In this document: in pieces, positions 9,343 through 17,838 of the stretch
Layout of the letters: the number at the start of each line of letters is the position of its first letter
How positions within the stretch are numbered: position 1 is the first letter of the stretch
Source of the DNA: Vagococcus carniphilus
Lineage (GTDB): Bacteria > Bacillota > Bacilli > Lactobacillales > Vagococcaceae
NCBI RefSeq assembly: GCF_014397115.1
Contig: NZ_CP060720.1
Coordinates: 2,062,001-2,126,000 of the forward strand
Length of the DNA: 64,000 nucleotides
Direction: 5' to 3'
The notes under the pieces: model-generated
Databases searched by the model: none
Told to the model about the DNA's origin: nothing
The model's input: the letters and a program-made list of their open reading frames with translations, nothing else
Translations under genes and position numbers: made by a program

Positions 9343-9552
9343 ATGGAAGCTATAAGAAGATACGGATTGTTGTTAATTGTTTTAATGTTGGGAATTGTCT
9401 TAGGTACTTTTGGTTGGCAAGCCGCTTTGGTCGTTTTAACTCCCCTGTTTATGATTTGGTTAATGCTTTGGGATGAAAAAAGTTATAAGAGAAAACAATA
9501 TAAACGTTATACAGAAGAAAAACAGCAATATGCTTATAGAAACAGCCGATAA
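9343..9552 (+). CDS. SOS-controlled small membrane protein
   Basis: 69 aa, not recognised as a named family. A short basic N terminus (MEAIRRYG) is followed by two hydrophobic segments at about residues 8-24 and 27-44, joined by a tight turn. The strongly charged tail is rich in Lys, Arg and Tyr. The positive-inside rule puts both ends in the cytoplasm. AGGAG is well placed. The promoter carries two LexA boxes, and the gene is immediately downstream of lexA, the locus where other Firmicutes keep an SOS cell-division inhibitor (yneA, sosA). It has no LysM domain, so it is not a YneA homologue. A division-inhibitor role is inferred from position and control only. Confidence 0.85.
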   Translation: MEAIRRYGLLLIVLMLGIVLGTFGWQAALVVLTPLFMIWLMLWDEKSYKRKQYKRYTEEKQQYAYRNSR

Positions 9553-9572
9553 AGATATCGGTTGTTTTTTAT
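9541..9572 (+). terminator. Terminator of the SOS membrane protein gene
   Basis: AACAGCCGAT (9541-9550) pairs with ATCGGTTGTT (9557-9566) and is followed by TTTTTT. The stem overlaps the last codons. Confidence 0.8.
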
Positions 9573-9787
9573 TTATACACTTTATCCACTCGAAATACAT
9601 AATTAATGAATTTTTATTCATATTTTTAAATATTTTTTTATAAAAAAACGTAATCTATAATGATTATTATTATAAAAAGCCTATAATTAAGTTTTTTTGA
9701 ATTTAAAAAAATCATATCGTTTGCTTTATTTTTATAAATATTTTAGTATAAAGGATGTAATTAAATAATTTTAAGGAGAGGATATTA

Positions 9788-10972
9788 TTGACGCTAGAGT
9801 TAATAAAAATGATTATTTTTATTCTACTAGGCACCAAGGTGGCAGGTCATCTTTGTAATCGATTCAACTTGCCTGTCGTATTTGGTGAATTAACACTAGG
9901 TCTATTACTTGGACCCGCCATTTTAAACATGGTACAAGAAACAGATGGTATTGCCATGTTTTCTGAAATAGGAATTATCTTACTAATGTTTTTAGTTGGA
10001 TTAGAAAGTGACTTAAACTTACTCAGGCGGTATTTAAAACCTGCCATTATAGTCGCCACGTTTGGTGTCTTCGTACCATTTATTTTCATCGCAATTCTCG
10101 GTCATCTAATTGGCATGGGAACTCCAGAATCATTCTTTTTAGGCATCATTTTTAGTGCCACATCTCTTAGTATTACCGTACAAGTTCTGAAAGAATACGA
10201 TTATTTAGATAATGAAGCAGGTTCTATTACTTTAGGGGCCGCTATTCTTGATGATACCCTCGTAGTTATTCTCATTAGTATTTTCACAGCTGTTGTTACC
10301 TTTGATGCAAGTGTTGGATTCACTGCTACAATGGCGTGGGATTTAATTGGAAAGAAAGTTTTATTCTTCTTCATTATGTATCTTGTTGCAAAATATTTTA
10401 TCACCCCTGCAATGAATTTATCTTCCAAAATGAACGCTATTAAAGCAAAAACAGCTATGGCTTTAGTTTTATGTTTTGCCTTCACCATCTTTGCTGAAGA
10501 AATGGGCCTAAGTGATATTATTGGATCGTTCTTTATCGGTCTAATGTTATCTAGCCATGAGCATTCTCATGAAATTGAAACTGATATTGATACGATTGGA
10601 AATAGTTTATTTATTCCTGTTTTCTTTGTGTCAATTGGTCTTGGTATTAATATTGAGGCATTATACTCTCAATTTGGATTAATCTTCCTTCTTTCACTAG
10701 GTGCTATTTTAACTAAATTAATGGGTGGCTATTTTGCTGCACGTTTAATGAAAGTCAACCGAAAATCATCCTTTGTCATTGGCTCTGGTATGGTTTCTAG
10801 AGGGGAAATGGCTTTAATTGTTGCTAAAATCGGTCAAGAATCAGGTTTTATTACAAATGAATTCTTTACTGTTGTTATTGCAGCCATTATTATTACAACC
10901 TTAATTTCTCCACTCTTACTTAAATTTAGTATTGGTTTAGAACAAAACGATAATGATGAAGTAACTGCCTAA
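9788..10972 (+). CDS. CPA2-family Na+/H+ antiporter (NapA-like)
   Basis: 394-aa integral membrane protein with about 11-13 hydrophobic segments, the length of Enterococcus hirae NapA-type antiporters (no TrkA-N domain). Features: GELTLGLLLGP in the first helices, and an Asp-Asp pair (GAAILDDTLVVI, about residue 155) at the position of the transport-site carboxylates in electrogenic Na+/H+ antiporters. It also has SRGEMALIVAKIGQESG in the C-terminal half. Probably exchanges Na+ for H+. The TTG start is set by AAGGAGAGG 8 nt upstream. The 215 bp before it is very AT-rich with no other clear feature. Confidence 0.9.
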   Translation: MTLELIKMIIFILLGTKVAGHLCNRFNLPVVFGELTLGLLLGPAILNMVQETDGIAMFSEIGIILLMFLVGLESDLNLLRRYLKPAIIVATFGVFVPFIFIAILGHLIGMGTPESFFLGIIFSATSLSITVQVLKEYDYLDNEAGSITLGAAILDDTLVVILISIFTAVVTFDASVGFTATMAWDLIGKKVLFFFIMYLVAKYFITPAMNLSSKMNAIKAKTAMALVLCFAFTIFAEEMGLSDIIGSFFIGLMLSSHEHSHEIETDIDTIGNSLFIPVFFVSIGLGINIEALYSQFGLIFLLSLGAILTKLMGGYFAARLMKVNRKSSFVIGSGMVSRGEMALIVAKIGQESGFITNEFFTVVIAAIIITTLISPLLLKFSIGLEQNDNDEVTA

Positions 10973-10974
10973 AT

Positions 10975-11037
10975 AAAAGCATTTCTACTAAAATTCTACT
11001 TATTATTAGGGGAACTTTGGTAAAGATGCTTTTTTCT
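10975..11037 (+). terminator. Antiporter gene terminator
   Basis: Long imperfect hairpin, AAAAGCATTTCTACTAAA against GGTAAAGATGCTTTTTT. Confidence 0.65.
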
Positions 11038-11100
11038 ATTGATTAGTTGAGATATCTGGAATAAGCTAAGTATATCAAACAAGAAAGAAGGCGCTTTTTT

Positions 11101-12135
11101 ATGAATCAATCAACAATCGAATTAACGGAAACATTGACAAACATGCCATCCCCTACTGGAAGCACAACAGAAATTATTAGTTTCATTGATTCACTTTTAA
11201 AAGAATATGGTTATCAAGGTAAAATCAATCGTAAAGGAAGTTTAATTGTTACAGTACCTGGTAAAGATGATAATAACCACCGTTTTATTACGGCTCATAT
11301 CGATACTCTTGGTGCTATGGTAAGAGCAATTAAACCAGATGGCCGTCTTAAACTTGATTTAATCGGTGGCTTTAAATACAACTCAATTGAAGGTGAATAT
11401 TGTACGATTCATACTCAATCTGGCAAAAATTATACTGGTACAATTTTAATGCATCAAACAAGTGTACATGTTTATAAAGATGCTGGTACTGCTGAGAGAA
11501 ACCAGGATAATATGGAAGTTAGAATTGATGAAAAAACTTTCTCTGACAAAGATACAGAAAAACTTGGTATTCAAGTGGGCGACTTTATTAGTTTTGACCC
11601 AAGAACCGAAATCACTCCAAGCGGATTTATTAAATCACGCCATTTAGATGATAAAGTAAGTGCAGCTATTCTAATTCAATTTTTAGTGAATCTAAAAAAA
11701 GAACAACAAGAATTACCATACACAACTCACTTTTTCTTTTCAAATAATGAAGAAATTGGTTATGGTGGAAACTCTAATATTGATGAACGCGTAGTTGAAT
11801 ACCTAGCTGTTGATATGGGCGCAATGGGTGACGATCAACAAACTGATGAATATACAGTTTCCATTTGTGTAAAAGACGCAAGCGGTCCTTATCATCTTGG
11901 CTTAAGAAACCACTTTGTAGAACTTTGCAAAAAAGATAATATTCCTTATCAATTAGATATCTACCCATTTTATGGTAGTGATGCTTCTGCTGCTATGCGA
12001 GCTGGAGCTGACGTGAAACATGGTCTCATTGGGGCAGGAATTGAAGCTAGTCATGCTTTTGAGCGTACTCATAATGACTCAATTGTAGCTACTGAACAAT
12101 TAGTAACAAAATATTTATTTAGTGAATTTTCATAA
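11101..12135 (+). CDS. M42 family metallopeptidase (glutamyl aminopeptidase/cellulase-M type)
   Basis: Cytosolic di-metal aminopeptidase of 344 aa, usually a large self-compartmentalised oligomer that trims peptides. Metal and catalytic motifs: HIDTLGAMV (His-x-Asp), HLDDKVSAA (Asp ligand), NNEEIGYGG (Glu-Glu, catalytic base and ligand), AVDMGAMGDD (Asp ligand) and EASHAFERTH (final His). GAAGG lies upstream of the ATG with an all-T spacer. Monocistronic. Substrate preference (Glu/Asp or general) cannot be fixed. Confidence 0.93.
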   Translation: MNQSTIELTETLTNMPSPTGSTTEIISFIDSLLKEYGYQGKINRKGSLIVTVPGKDDNNHRFITAHIDTLGAMVRAIKPDGRLKLDLIGGFKYNSIEGEYCTIHTQSGKNYTGTILMHQTSVHVYKDAGTAERNQDNMEVRIDEKTFSDKDTEKLGIQVGDFISFDPRTEITPSGFIKSRHLDDKVSAAILIQFLVNLKKEQQELPYTTHFFFSNNEEIGYGGNSNIDERVVEYLAVDMGAMGDDQQTDEYTVSICVKDASGPYHLGLRNHFVELCKKDNIPYQLDIYPFYGSDASAAMRAGADVKHGLIGAGIEASHAFERTHNDSIVATEQLVTKYLFSEFS

Positions 12136-12182
12136 AAATAAAAAAGACACGTGTAATTAAATTCAAAAAATAAACTCTTTAC

Positions 12183-12230
12183 TTGACCTTTCTTCCGATA
12201 AGACGTATGGTTAGTTCATAAGCTTATAAT
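12183..12230 (+). promoter_or_regulatory. Promoter region of the L25 leader
   Basis: Two possible readings: TTGACC (12183-12188)-17 bp-TATGGT (12206-12211), or a consensus TATAAT at 12225-12230. The second would start the transcript at about 12236, exactly where the first leader hairpin begins. Confidence 0.5.
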
Positions 12231-12235
12231 ATAGT

Positions 12236-12480
12236 GTGGTGTCAAAACCACGATGAGCAGGTAAATTACAGATTACCTAAGTTCGATTTTCTGTTGTTTT
12301 AATTTTGAATAGCTTCTTTCTATTCGATTAAAATCGACTAAAATCACTATTTATAGTTTATGGTTCGTCACTTAAAAAATGCTGACATTCATTTTTTAAG
12401 CGCAAGCTAATCGACAGGCTTAATTCTCGATTAAAACTGCTAAAACTAAATAACGAACCGAATTAAGATTTTATTCTAAA
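12236..12480 (+). ncRNA. Structured 5' leader RNA of the L25 gene
   Basis: About 245 nt between promoter and ribosome binding site with dense base pairing. Hairpins: GTGGT/ACCAC (12236-12251), AGGTAA/TTACCT (12259-12278) and TCGATT/AATCGA (12324-12337). A three-way junction closed by GGTTCGT (12362-12368) with ACGAACC (12453-12459) encloses an 11-bp hairpin CTTAAAAAATG/CATTTTTTAAG (12371-12400) and a 7-bp hairpin TAATCGA/TCGATTA (12408-12433). There is no terminator-like T run before the gene. L25 binds 5S rRNA, so an autoregulatory binding site is a reasonable guess. I do not recognise the element as a named RNA family. Confidence 0.6.
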
Positions 12481-12495
12481 GGAGGAAGATTATTT

Positions 12496-13113
12496 ATGTC
12501 AGTAGTATTAAAAGTAGAAGAAAGAGCGGTTAGACCTCGTTCTATCCGTAAAAAACTAAGAGCAGAAGGAAGAGTTCCTAGTGCTGTTCATGGTCACAAC
12601 GTTGAAAATATTCCTTTTTCAGTAGATGCCCTTGAATTAGAAAAGGCAATTCGTGAAAACGGCTTAAACGCTGTTTACACTCTTGATCTTGGTGGTAAAA
12701 AAATCAGTACTTTACTTCATGATTATCAACTTGATACATTCACAAAAGAATGGATTCACGCTGAATTCTTAGCAGTTGATATGACTCAAGAAACTGAAGT
12801 AGAAGCAGAATTAACATTAGTTGGTACACCTAAAGGCGTTAAAGCTGGTGGCGTGTTAGAACAAAACTTATATTCTGTTATCGTTTCTGCAACACCTGAT
12901 AAATTACCTGAACGTGTTGAAGTTGACATTGAAGGGTTAGAAATTGGTGATTCTCTTGTAATTGGGGACATTCCAAAACAAGCAGATTTCGCAATTGTAA
13001 CAGATGCTGAAGAACAAGTATGTGCTGTAACTGAAATGGTTGCTAAAGTTGAAGACGAAGAAACTGGTGTTGCAGCTGAACCAGAAGTTATTAACGAAAA
13101 ACCAGCTGAATAA
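12496..13113 (+). CDS. rplY: Ribosomal protein bL25 (Ctc/TL5 long form)
   Basis: 50S subunit protein that binds 5S rRNA. 205 aa. The N-terminal 5S-binding domain is residues about 1-90 (RPRSIRKKLRAEGRVPSAVHG). The C-terminal TL5/Ctc beta domain is about 95-190 (GTPKGVKAGGVLEQNLYSV; LEIGDSLVIGDI), with an acidic tail. AAAGGAGG precedes the ATG. In Bacillus, ctc is a sigma-B stress gene; no such promoter is seen here, and the long structured leader suggests RNA-level control instead. Confidence 0.96.
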   Translation: MSVVLKVEERAVRPRSIRKKLRAEGRVPSAVHGHNVENIPFSVDALELEKAIRENGLNAVYTLDLGGKKISTLLHDYQLDTFTKEWIHAEFLAVDMTQETEVEAELTLVGTPKGVKAGGVLEQNLYSVIVSATPDKLPERVEVDIEGLEIGDSLVIGDIPKQADFAIVTDAEEQVCAVTEMVAKVEDEETGVAAEPEVINEKPAE

Positions 13114-13130
13114 AAATAACATTTAAAAGT

Positions 13131-13163
13131 GAGGGCGACTGATTCTAGTCCCCTCTTTTTTTA
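13131..13163 (+). terminator. rplY terminator
   Basis: GAGGGcGACT pairs with AGTCCCCTC (one bulge) and is followed by a T run. Confidence 0.8.
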
Positions 13164-13273
13164 TTGTCCTTAAATGACTCTCTCCTTTTTTAAAGATTAA
13201 AGTATTTTTAAATTCATCTGTTATATCGCCCACCCTATACTAATCTATGATAAAATGACGGAGGTTTAATAAT

Positions 13274-13309
13274 ATGATTAGGAGTGTTATAAGTGATCGG
13301 GATAGATAA
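13274..13309 (+). CDS. Possible 11-codon leader peptide overlapping the mvaS start
   Basis: ATG with a GGAGG 10 nt upstream (13260-13264), encoding MIRSVISDRDR and then TAA. It overlaps the mvaS start region in another frame; its stop lies 14 nt inside mvaS. The mvaS ribosome binding site (AGGAG, 13280-13284) is inside this mini-ORF. Translational coupling or tuning is possible; it may also be chance. Confidence 0.3.
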   Translation: MIRSVISDRDR

Positions 13310-14465
13310 AATAAATTTTTTCACACCAAACACATATATTGATTTGGTTAAACTTGCAAAACATCGAGGTATTGACCCAGATAAATTTACAGTCGGTATT
13401 GGTCAATCAAAAATGGCTGTCCCCACAATTACGCAGGACACCGTTTCTATGGGAGCAAATGCTGCCTTTCCTATTTTAGATAAAGAAGATTTAGAAAAGA
13501 TTGAACTAGTAGTTGTCGGAACCGAATCTGGAATTGATGAATCTAAATCATCTGCCGCTTTTATTCATCAACTATTAGAAATTCAACCTTTTGCTAAATC
13601 ATTTGAAATTAAACAAGCTTGCTACGGGGCAACTGCTGGATTAATGATGGCTCGTGATTATATCAAAACTCATCCAGGTAAAAAGGCTCTTGTTATTGGT
13701 TCTGATATTTCACGTTATGGTTTAAACACATCTGGTGAGGTGACACAAGGTGCTGGTGCTATCGCTATGGTAATCAGTGAAAAACCTAAAATTTTAGCAA
13801 TCGAAGATACTTCTGTTTCTATGACCGAAAATATTTTTGACTTTTGGCGTCCAAACTATTCTGATACAGCTATTGTAGATGGTAAGTTTTCAAATGAAGC
13901 TTACGTTAAATTCTTTAATCAACTTTGGGAGGAGTTTTCAAAACAAACAAACTACTCACTATCTGATTTTAAAGCATTTTGTTTCCACCTACCTTATACA
14001 AAAATGGGTAAAAAAGCTCTACTTCCCCTTCTAGAAAATGAATCGGAAGAAACAAAGGAAATTTTATTAAAACATTACGAATTATCGACAGAATACACAC
14101 GTAACATCGGTAATATCTACACAGGTTCTCTTTACTTAAGTTTGATGTCTCTTCTAGATAGTTCTGAACATTCACTTAAAGCTAATGATTTAATCGGATT
14201 ATTTAGCTATGGTTCAGGAGCTGTAGCTGAGATTTTTTCTGGTAGACTCGTTGAAGGGTTTGAAAACCATCTAGTAAATTCAACTCGACAAGAATTAATA
14301 AATGAACGTCAAAGTTTATCTATTGAAGCTTACGAAACTATTTTTAATAAAGAATTACCTAAAACTGATGGTATTCACCCATTAGATGAATCAGAATTTG
14401 ATAACGCCCTCTTTTATTTATCAAGTATTTCTAATCATGAAAGACACTATAAAAAACGTCAATAA
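13293..14465 (+). CDS. mvaS: Hydroxymethylglutaryl-CoA synthase
   Basis: Condenses acetyl-CoA with acetoacetyl-CoA to HMG-CoA, second step of the mevalonate pathway. 390 aa, like enterococcal MvaS. Catalytic Glu78 (VVGTESGIDES), nucleophile Cys110 (IKQACYGATAG) and the general-base His in AFCFHLPYTKMGKKAL are present, as is LFSYGSGAVAEIFSG near the C terminus. The GTG start lies 8 nt after AGGAG and gives the family N terminus (M)IGIDKINFF. mvaA follows after 12 bp. Confidence 0.96.
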   Translation: MIGIDKINFFTPNTYIDLVKLAKHRGIDPDKFTVGIGQSKMAVPTITQDTVSMGANAAFPILDKEDLEKIELVVVGTESGIDESKSSAAFIHQLLEIQPFAKSFEIKQACYGATAGLMMARDYIKTHPGKKALVIGSDISRYGLNTSGEVTQGAGAIAMVISEKPKILAIEDTSVSMTENIFDFWRPNYSDTAIVDGKFSNEAYVKFFNQLWEEFSKQTNYSLSDFKAFCFHLPYTKMGKKALLPLLENESEETKEILLKHYELSTEYTRNIGNIYTGSLYLSLMSLLDSSEHSLKANDLIGLFSYGSGAVAEIFSGRLVEGFENHLVNSTRQELINERQSLSIEAYETIFNKELPKTDGIHPLDESEFDNALFYLSSISNHERHYKKRQ

Positions 14466-14477
14466 GGAGTTGCCAAA

Positions 14478-15755
14478 TTGAATCAAACGGGGAAAAAATT
14501 TTACAAACAGACTCGGCTTGAGAGACTCGATACATTAGTTGCTAACAATCACTTATCTCAACAAAATGCAGATCTTTTTATGAATAATAGTTTACTAAAT
14601 GACGATATTGCTGATTCTCTTATTGAAAATCAGCTAACTCAATTCCATTTACCTATGGGAGTTGCTTTAAACTTTAAAATTGACGATAAGGAAAAAGTAA
14701 TTCCGATGGTGGTTGAAGAACCTTCTGTGATAGCAGCTTGCAGTAATGCTGCTAAAATAATGGCTGATTCAGGTTTCACGACTTCGATAGCAACAAGGGA
14801 AATGATTGGACAAATCATTCTAAAAAAAATACCTGATATTGAAAAAGCTAAAACCAATATACAGGTTCACGAAGCTGAGATTTTTAAATTAGCTAAAGAA
14901 GTTCATCCGTCTATTCATCTTCGTGGAGGCGGCCTCAAACGGATAAGTATTCGTGCAATAGACGCCACTGACAACTCCCCTGCTTTTTTAACCATTCATC
15001 TGATGGTTGATGTTAAAGATGCTATGGGAGCTAATATTATCAATACTATTTTAGAAGGTGTTACACCATTTATTTTGGAACTGACAAATGGTGCCTCTTT
15101 AATGTCTATTTTAAGTAACTATAATACTGAAGCTCTTGTGACAGCCAAGTGTCAGGTACCTTGCAACCAATTGACTACTAAACTTCATGATGGAGATGAA
15201 ATAGCCGAAAAAATTGTTGAAGCTAGCACTTATGCTAAACTTGATCCATACCGAGCTGCAACCCATAATAAAGGTATAATGAATGGAATAGATTCGGTTG
15301 TTATTGCAACTGGAAATGACCCTCGCGCTGTCGAAGCTGGTGCACATGCTTATGCCAGTCGCAACGGTCGATATGAAGGTATGACAAATTGGACTATCAA
15401 TAAAGGCATGCTAGTTGGTGAATTAACTTTACCAATGGCTATTGGAACAGTTGGTGGAGCAATTTCTGTTCTCCCTATGGCTCAAGCTAATCTTGACATG
15501 CTTGAAGTTAATTCTTCAGAAGAATTAGCTCGAATTATTTTGTGTGTAGGACTCGCACAAAACTTCGCAGCTTTAAAAGCACTTGTAAGTGACGGCATTC
15601 AAAAAGGACATATGAGTTTACACGCAAGTTCTCTTGCTATTCAAGTAGGAGCAAAAAATGAAGAAATTGAAGAAGTTGCAACTCAATTAAGAAAAGCAGA
15701 TAAAATGAATTCTGCTATTGCTAAAGAGATTCTTAACAACATTCGAAATAAATAA
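14478..15755 (+). CDS. mvaA: Class II hydroxymethylglutaryl-CoA reductase
   Basis: Reduces HMG-CoA to mevalonate for isoprenoid and cell-wall lipid-carrier synthesis. 425 aa, the length of stand-alone streptococcal and staphylococcal class II enzymes. Visible: EEPSVIAACSNAAKI (substrate loop with the conserved Glu), VDVKDAMGANI (nucleotide-binding DAMGxN), NWTINKGMLVGELTLPMAIG (near the catalytic Lys) and GTVGGAI. The TTG start lies 8 nt after AAGGAG. In Enterococcus this domain is fused behind a thiolase (MvaE); here it is separate and the thiolase gene lies at 37.5-38.7 kb. Confidence 0.95.
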   Translation: MNQTGKKFYKQTRLERLDTLVANNHLSQQNADLFMNNSLLNDDIADSLIENQLTQFHLPMGVALNFKIDDKEKVIPMVVEEPSVIAACSNAAKIMADSGFTTSIATREMIGQIILKKIPDIEKAKTNIQVHEAEIFKLAKEVHPSIHLRGGGLKRISIRAIDATDNSPAFLTIHLMVDVKDAMGANIINTILEGVTPFILELTNGASLMSILSNYNTEALVTAKCQVPCNQLTTKLHDGDEIAEKIVEASTYAKLDPYRAATHNKGIMNGIDSVVIATGNDPRAVEAGAHAYASRNGRYEGMTNWTINKGMLVGELTLPMAIGTVGGAISVLPMAQANLDMLEVNSSEELARIILCVGLAQNFAALKALVSDGIQKGHMSLHASSLAIQVGAKNEEIEEVATQLRKADKMNSAIAKEILNNIRNK

Positions 15756-15763
15756 ATTTGATT

Positions 15764-15796
15764 AGAGACTGACTCAAATGTCAGTCTCTTTCGTTT
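15764..15796 (+). terminator. mvaSA terminator
   Basis: AGAGACTGAC (15764-15773) pairs with GTCAGTCTCT (15780-15789), followed by TTTCGTTT. Confidence 0.8.
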
Positions 15797-15890
15797 ATAT
15801 ACGACTTTATACGACTTAGGGCCTATATTAATCTTTTTTTAATTCAGGTAGAATAATAATTATAATAAAAATAAAAGGAGTTTTTTTATA

Positions 15891-17078
15891 ATGTCAAAGA
15901 AAAAGAAGATTATTATCGGCGTTGTTGCAGGCGTTGTTGTACTAGGTATCGGTGCTAAACTATTATTAGGCGGTAGCGGCAATAAAGATGCAGCAACAGA
16001 AGAACCTGCTATTGAGTATTTTTCAGTAGAAGATGTAGATCAAGTGTTTATCAATGGGGTTGTAACACCTACAGAATCGAAAGAATTTATTAAAGATGCT
16101 ACATTAGGTAAATTAGGCGATTTAAATGTTAAAAATGGTGATAATGTAGAAAAAGGTGCTGTTTTATATCAATATGTGGATGAAACAAGCAGCAATCAAA
16201 TCACTGAATTAAAATTCCAAATTGAAACTAGCCAAGCTGAGAAAGAAAAAGCAGCTAGACAAATGCAATTAGAATTAAATGAATTAGCTAATTCTAGAGG
16301 ATCTTCTAATGGAAAAGAAGACCCTACAGCACAAATACCTGCAAATTCAGAAGAAAGTATTCGTTTAAAATATGATTTAAATAGTTTTGATGTTAAAATG
16401 AACCAATTACAAAGTCAAATTGATGAATTATACGCTAAACAAGTTAACCAAGTAACCGCTCCATTTAATGGTCAAGTTACTGTTCCTCAAGATCAAAATC
16501 GTGACAGTGCTATTATGACCCTAACTTCAAATGATTTTTATGTAGAAGGTGAAGTTAACGAGCGTGACCTTGAAAAAATTAAAGAAAAACAACCAGCAGA
16601 GGTTAGAACAATTGCTGATAATAAAGTTTATAAAGGTGAAATCATTTATATCGCAAACTCACCAAGTACAGCAGCTGCTGCTGGAGCAGGCGCTAATGCA
16701 CAAGGTGGCGGAGCAAGCTCTGGTAATGGTGCCTTATCTACTTATACCGTTAAGTTATCATTAAAAGATGCTAAAGCAGTTCGCAAAGGATTCCATGTAC
16801 AAGCTTCAATTAAATTAGAAGACAAAAAAATTGAAATCCCTGAAAAGGCTATTCACACAGACAAAAAAGATAATAAGAAATACGTTTTCGTAGATGATTT
16901 TGGTACTGTTTTACGTAAAGATATTGAAATCGATACTAAGGGTGCTAAAAAAGGAAATGTGGTTGTTAAAAGTGGTTTAGAAGGTTTAGATAAAGTGATT
17001 GTTAAATCTGAAAAAGAATTAAAAAGTGGCGAATTAATCAATGAGTTAGGTACTGAAAATTCAGAGGAGTTGAAATAA
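15891..17078 (+). CDS. HlyD/MacA-like adaptor of an ABC exporter
   Basis: 395 aa. An N-terminal membrane anchor (about residues 5-24, IIIGVVAGVVVLGIGAKLLL) is followed by an extracellular membrane-fusion domain. It has two lipoyl-like halves (LGDLNVKNGDNVEKGAVLYQ and NQVTAPFNGQVTVPQ) around a predicted coiled coil (about residues 100-180), then a beta-barrel (YVEGEVNERDLEKIKEKQ). A Gly/Ala/Ser-rich low-complexity loop is at about 258-282. Same gene order as YknXYZ of Bacillus (adaptor, ATPase, permease), a MacAB-type system exporting peptides or toxins. Substrate unknown. AAAAGGAG precedes the ATG. Confidence 0.88.
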   Translation: MSKKKKIIIGVVAGVVVLGIGAKLLLGGSGNKDAATEEPAIEYFSVEDVDQVFINGVVTPTESKEFIKDATLGKLGDLNVKNGDNVEKGAVLYQYVDETSSNQITELKFQIETSQAEKEKAARQMQLELNELANSRGSSNGKEDPTAQIPANSEESIRLKYDLNSFDVKMNQLQSQIDELYAKQVNQVTAPFNGQVTVPQDQNRDSAIMTLTSNDFYVEGEVNERDLEKIKEKQPAEVRTIADNKVYKGEIIYIANSPSTAAAAGAGANAQGGGASSGNGALSTYTVKLSLKDAKAVRKGFHVQASIKLEDKKIEIPEKAIHTDKKDNKKYVFVDDFGTVLRKDIEIDTKGAKKGNVVVKSGLEGLDKVIVKSEKELKSGELINELGTENSEELK

Positions 17079-17079
17079 G

Positions 17080-17838
17080 ATGACGGAAGAATTACATAAC
17101 GAAGAAATAACAAATGAAGAGTTACTACCTTCTTCTTCTCCTTCATCTTCATTAATTGAGTTAACAGATATTAATAAGTATTACCCTGTTGGGAAAGAAC
17201 AGCTTCATGTCTTAAAAAATCTTCACTTAACGATCGAACAAGGTGAATTTTTAATGATTATGGGAAAATCTGGTAGTGGTAAAACAACTCTTATGAATAT
17301 TATTGGCTTCCTTGACCAGTCCTCAGATGGAACATACATTTTTGATGGTCAAGATGTTTCAAAATTAACTGAAAATCAAAAATCTGATTTAAGAAACAAA
17401 TACATTGGTTTTATTTTCCAACAATTTTTCTTAATTCAGTCTCTCAACGTTTCTCAAAATGTTGAATTACCTATGGTTTATGAAGGAACAAAGAAAGAAA
17501 ACAAACGTAGAAAGATTGCCGAGCACTACCTTGGTTTAGTTGGTCTTGAAGGAAAAGAAAATTCTAAAACAACTGAATTATCTGGTGGTCAACAGCAACG
17601 GGTAGCTATCGCTAGAGCTTTAGTAAATGAGCCTCTTTTAATTATGGCCGATGAGCCTACAGGCGCTTTAGATAGTGAAACAAGTGCAGATATCATGGGC
17701 ATTTTATCTGATTTAAATAAAGAAGGAAAAACAATTGTCATGGTTACTCATGATAATGATATGAAAAAATATGCCTCTCGTGTTGTTTACATGAAAGACG
17801 GTTTATTCCTTACTGAGGAGGAATACAACAATGCTTAA
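17080..17838 (+). CDS. ABC exporter ATPase (YknY/MacB type)
   Basis: 252 aa with a complete nucleotide-binding domain: Walker A GKSGSGKT, Q-loop FIFQQFF, signature LSGGQQQR, Walker B LLIMADEP with catalytic Glu, and switch His in VTHD. The first ~25 residues are an acidic, Ser/Pro-rich extension (EELLPSSSPSSS) not usual for this family. It starts 1 bp after the adaptor stop and overlaps the permease gene by 8 bp, so expression is translationally coupled. Confidence 0.93.
   Translation: MTEELHNEEITNEELLPSSSPSSSLIELTDINKYYPVGKEQLHVLKNLHLTIEQGEFLMIMGKSGSGKTTLMNIIGFLDQSSDGTYIFDGQDVSKLTENQKSDLRNKYIGFIFQQFFLIQSLNVSQNVELPMVYEGTKKENKRRKIAEHYLGLVGLEGKENSKTTELSGGQQQRVAIARALVNEPLLIMADEPTGALDSETSADIMGILSDLNKEGKTIVMVTHDNDMKKYASRVVYMKDGLFLTEEEYNNA

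Noticed and set aside
12136-12495. tmRNA, RNase P RNA or T-box in the gap before rplY
   Set aside because: No tRNA-like ends, tag frame, RNase P core or T-box GGTGG core; best explained as an L25 leader.
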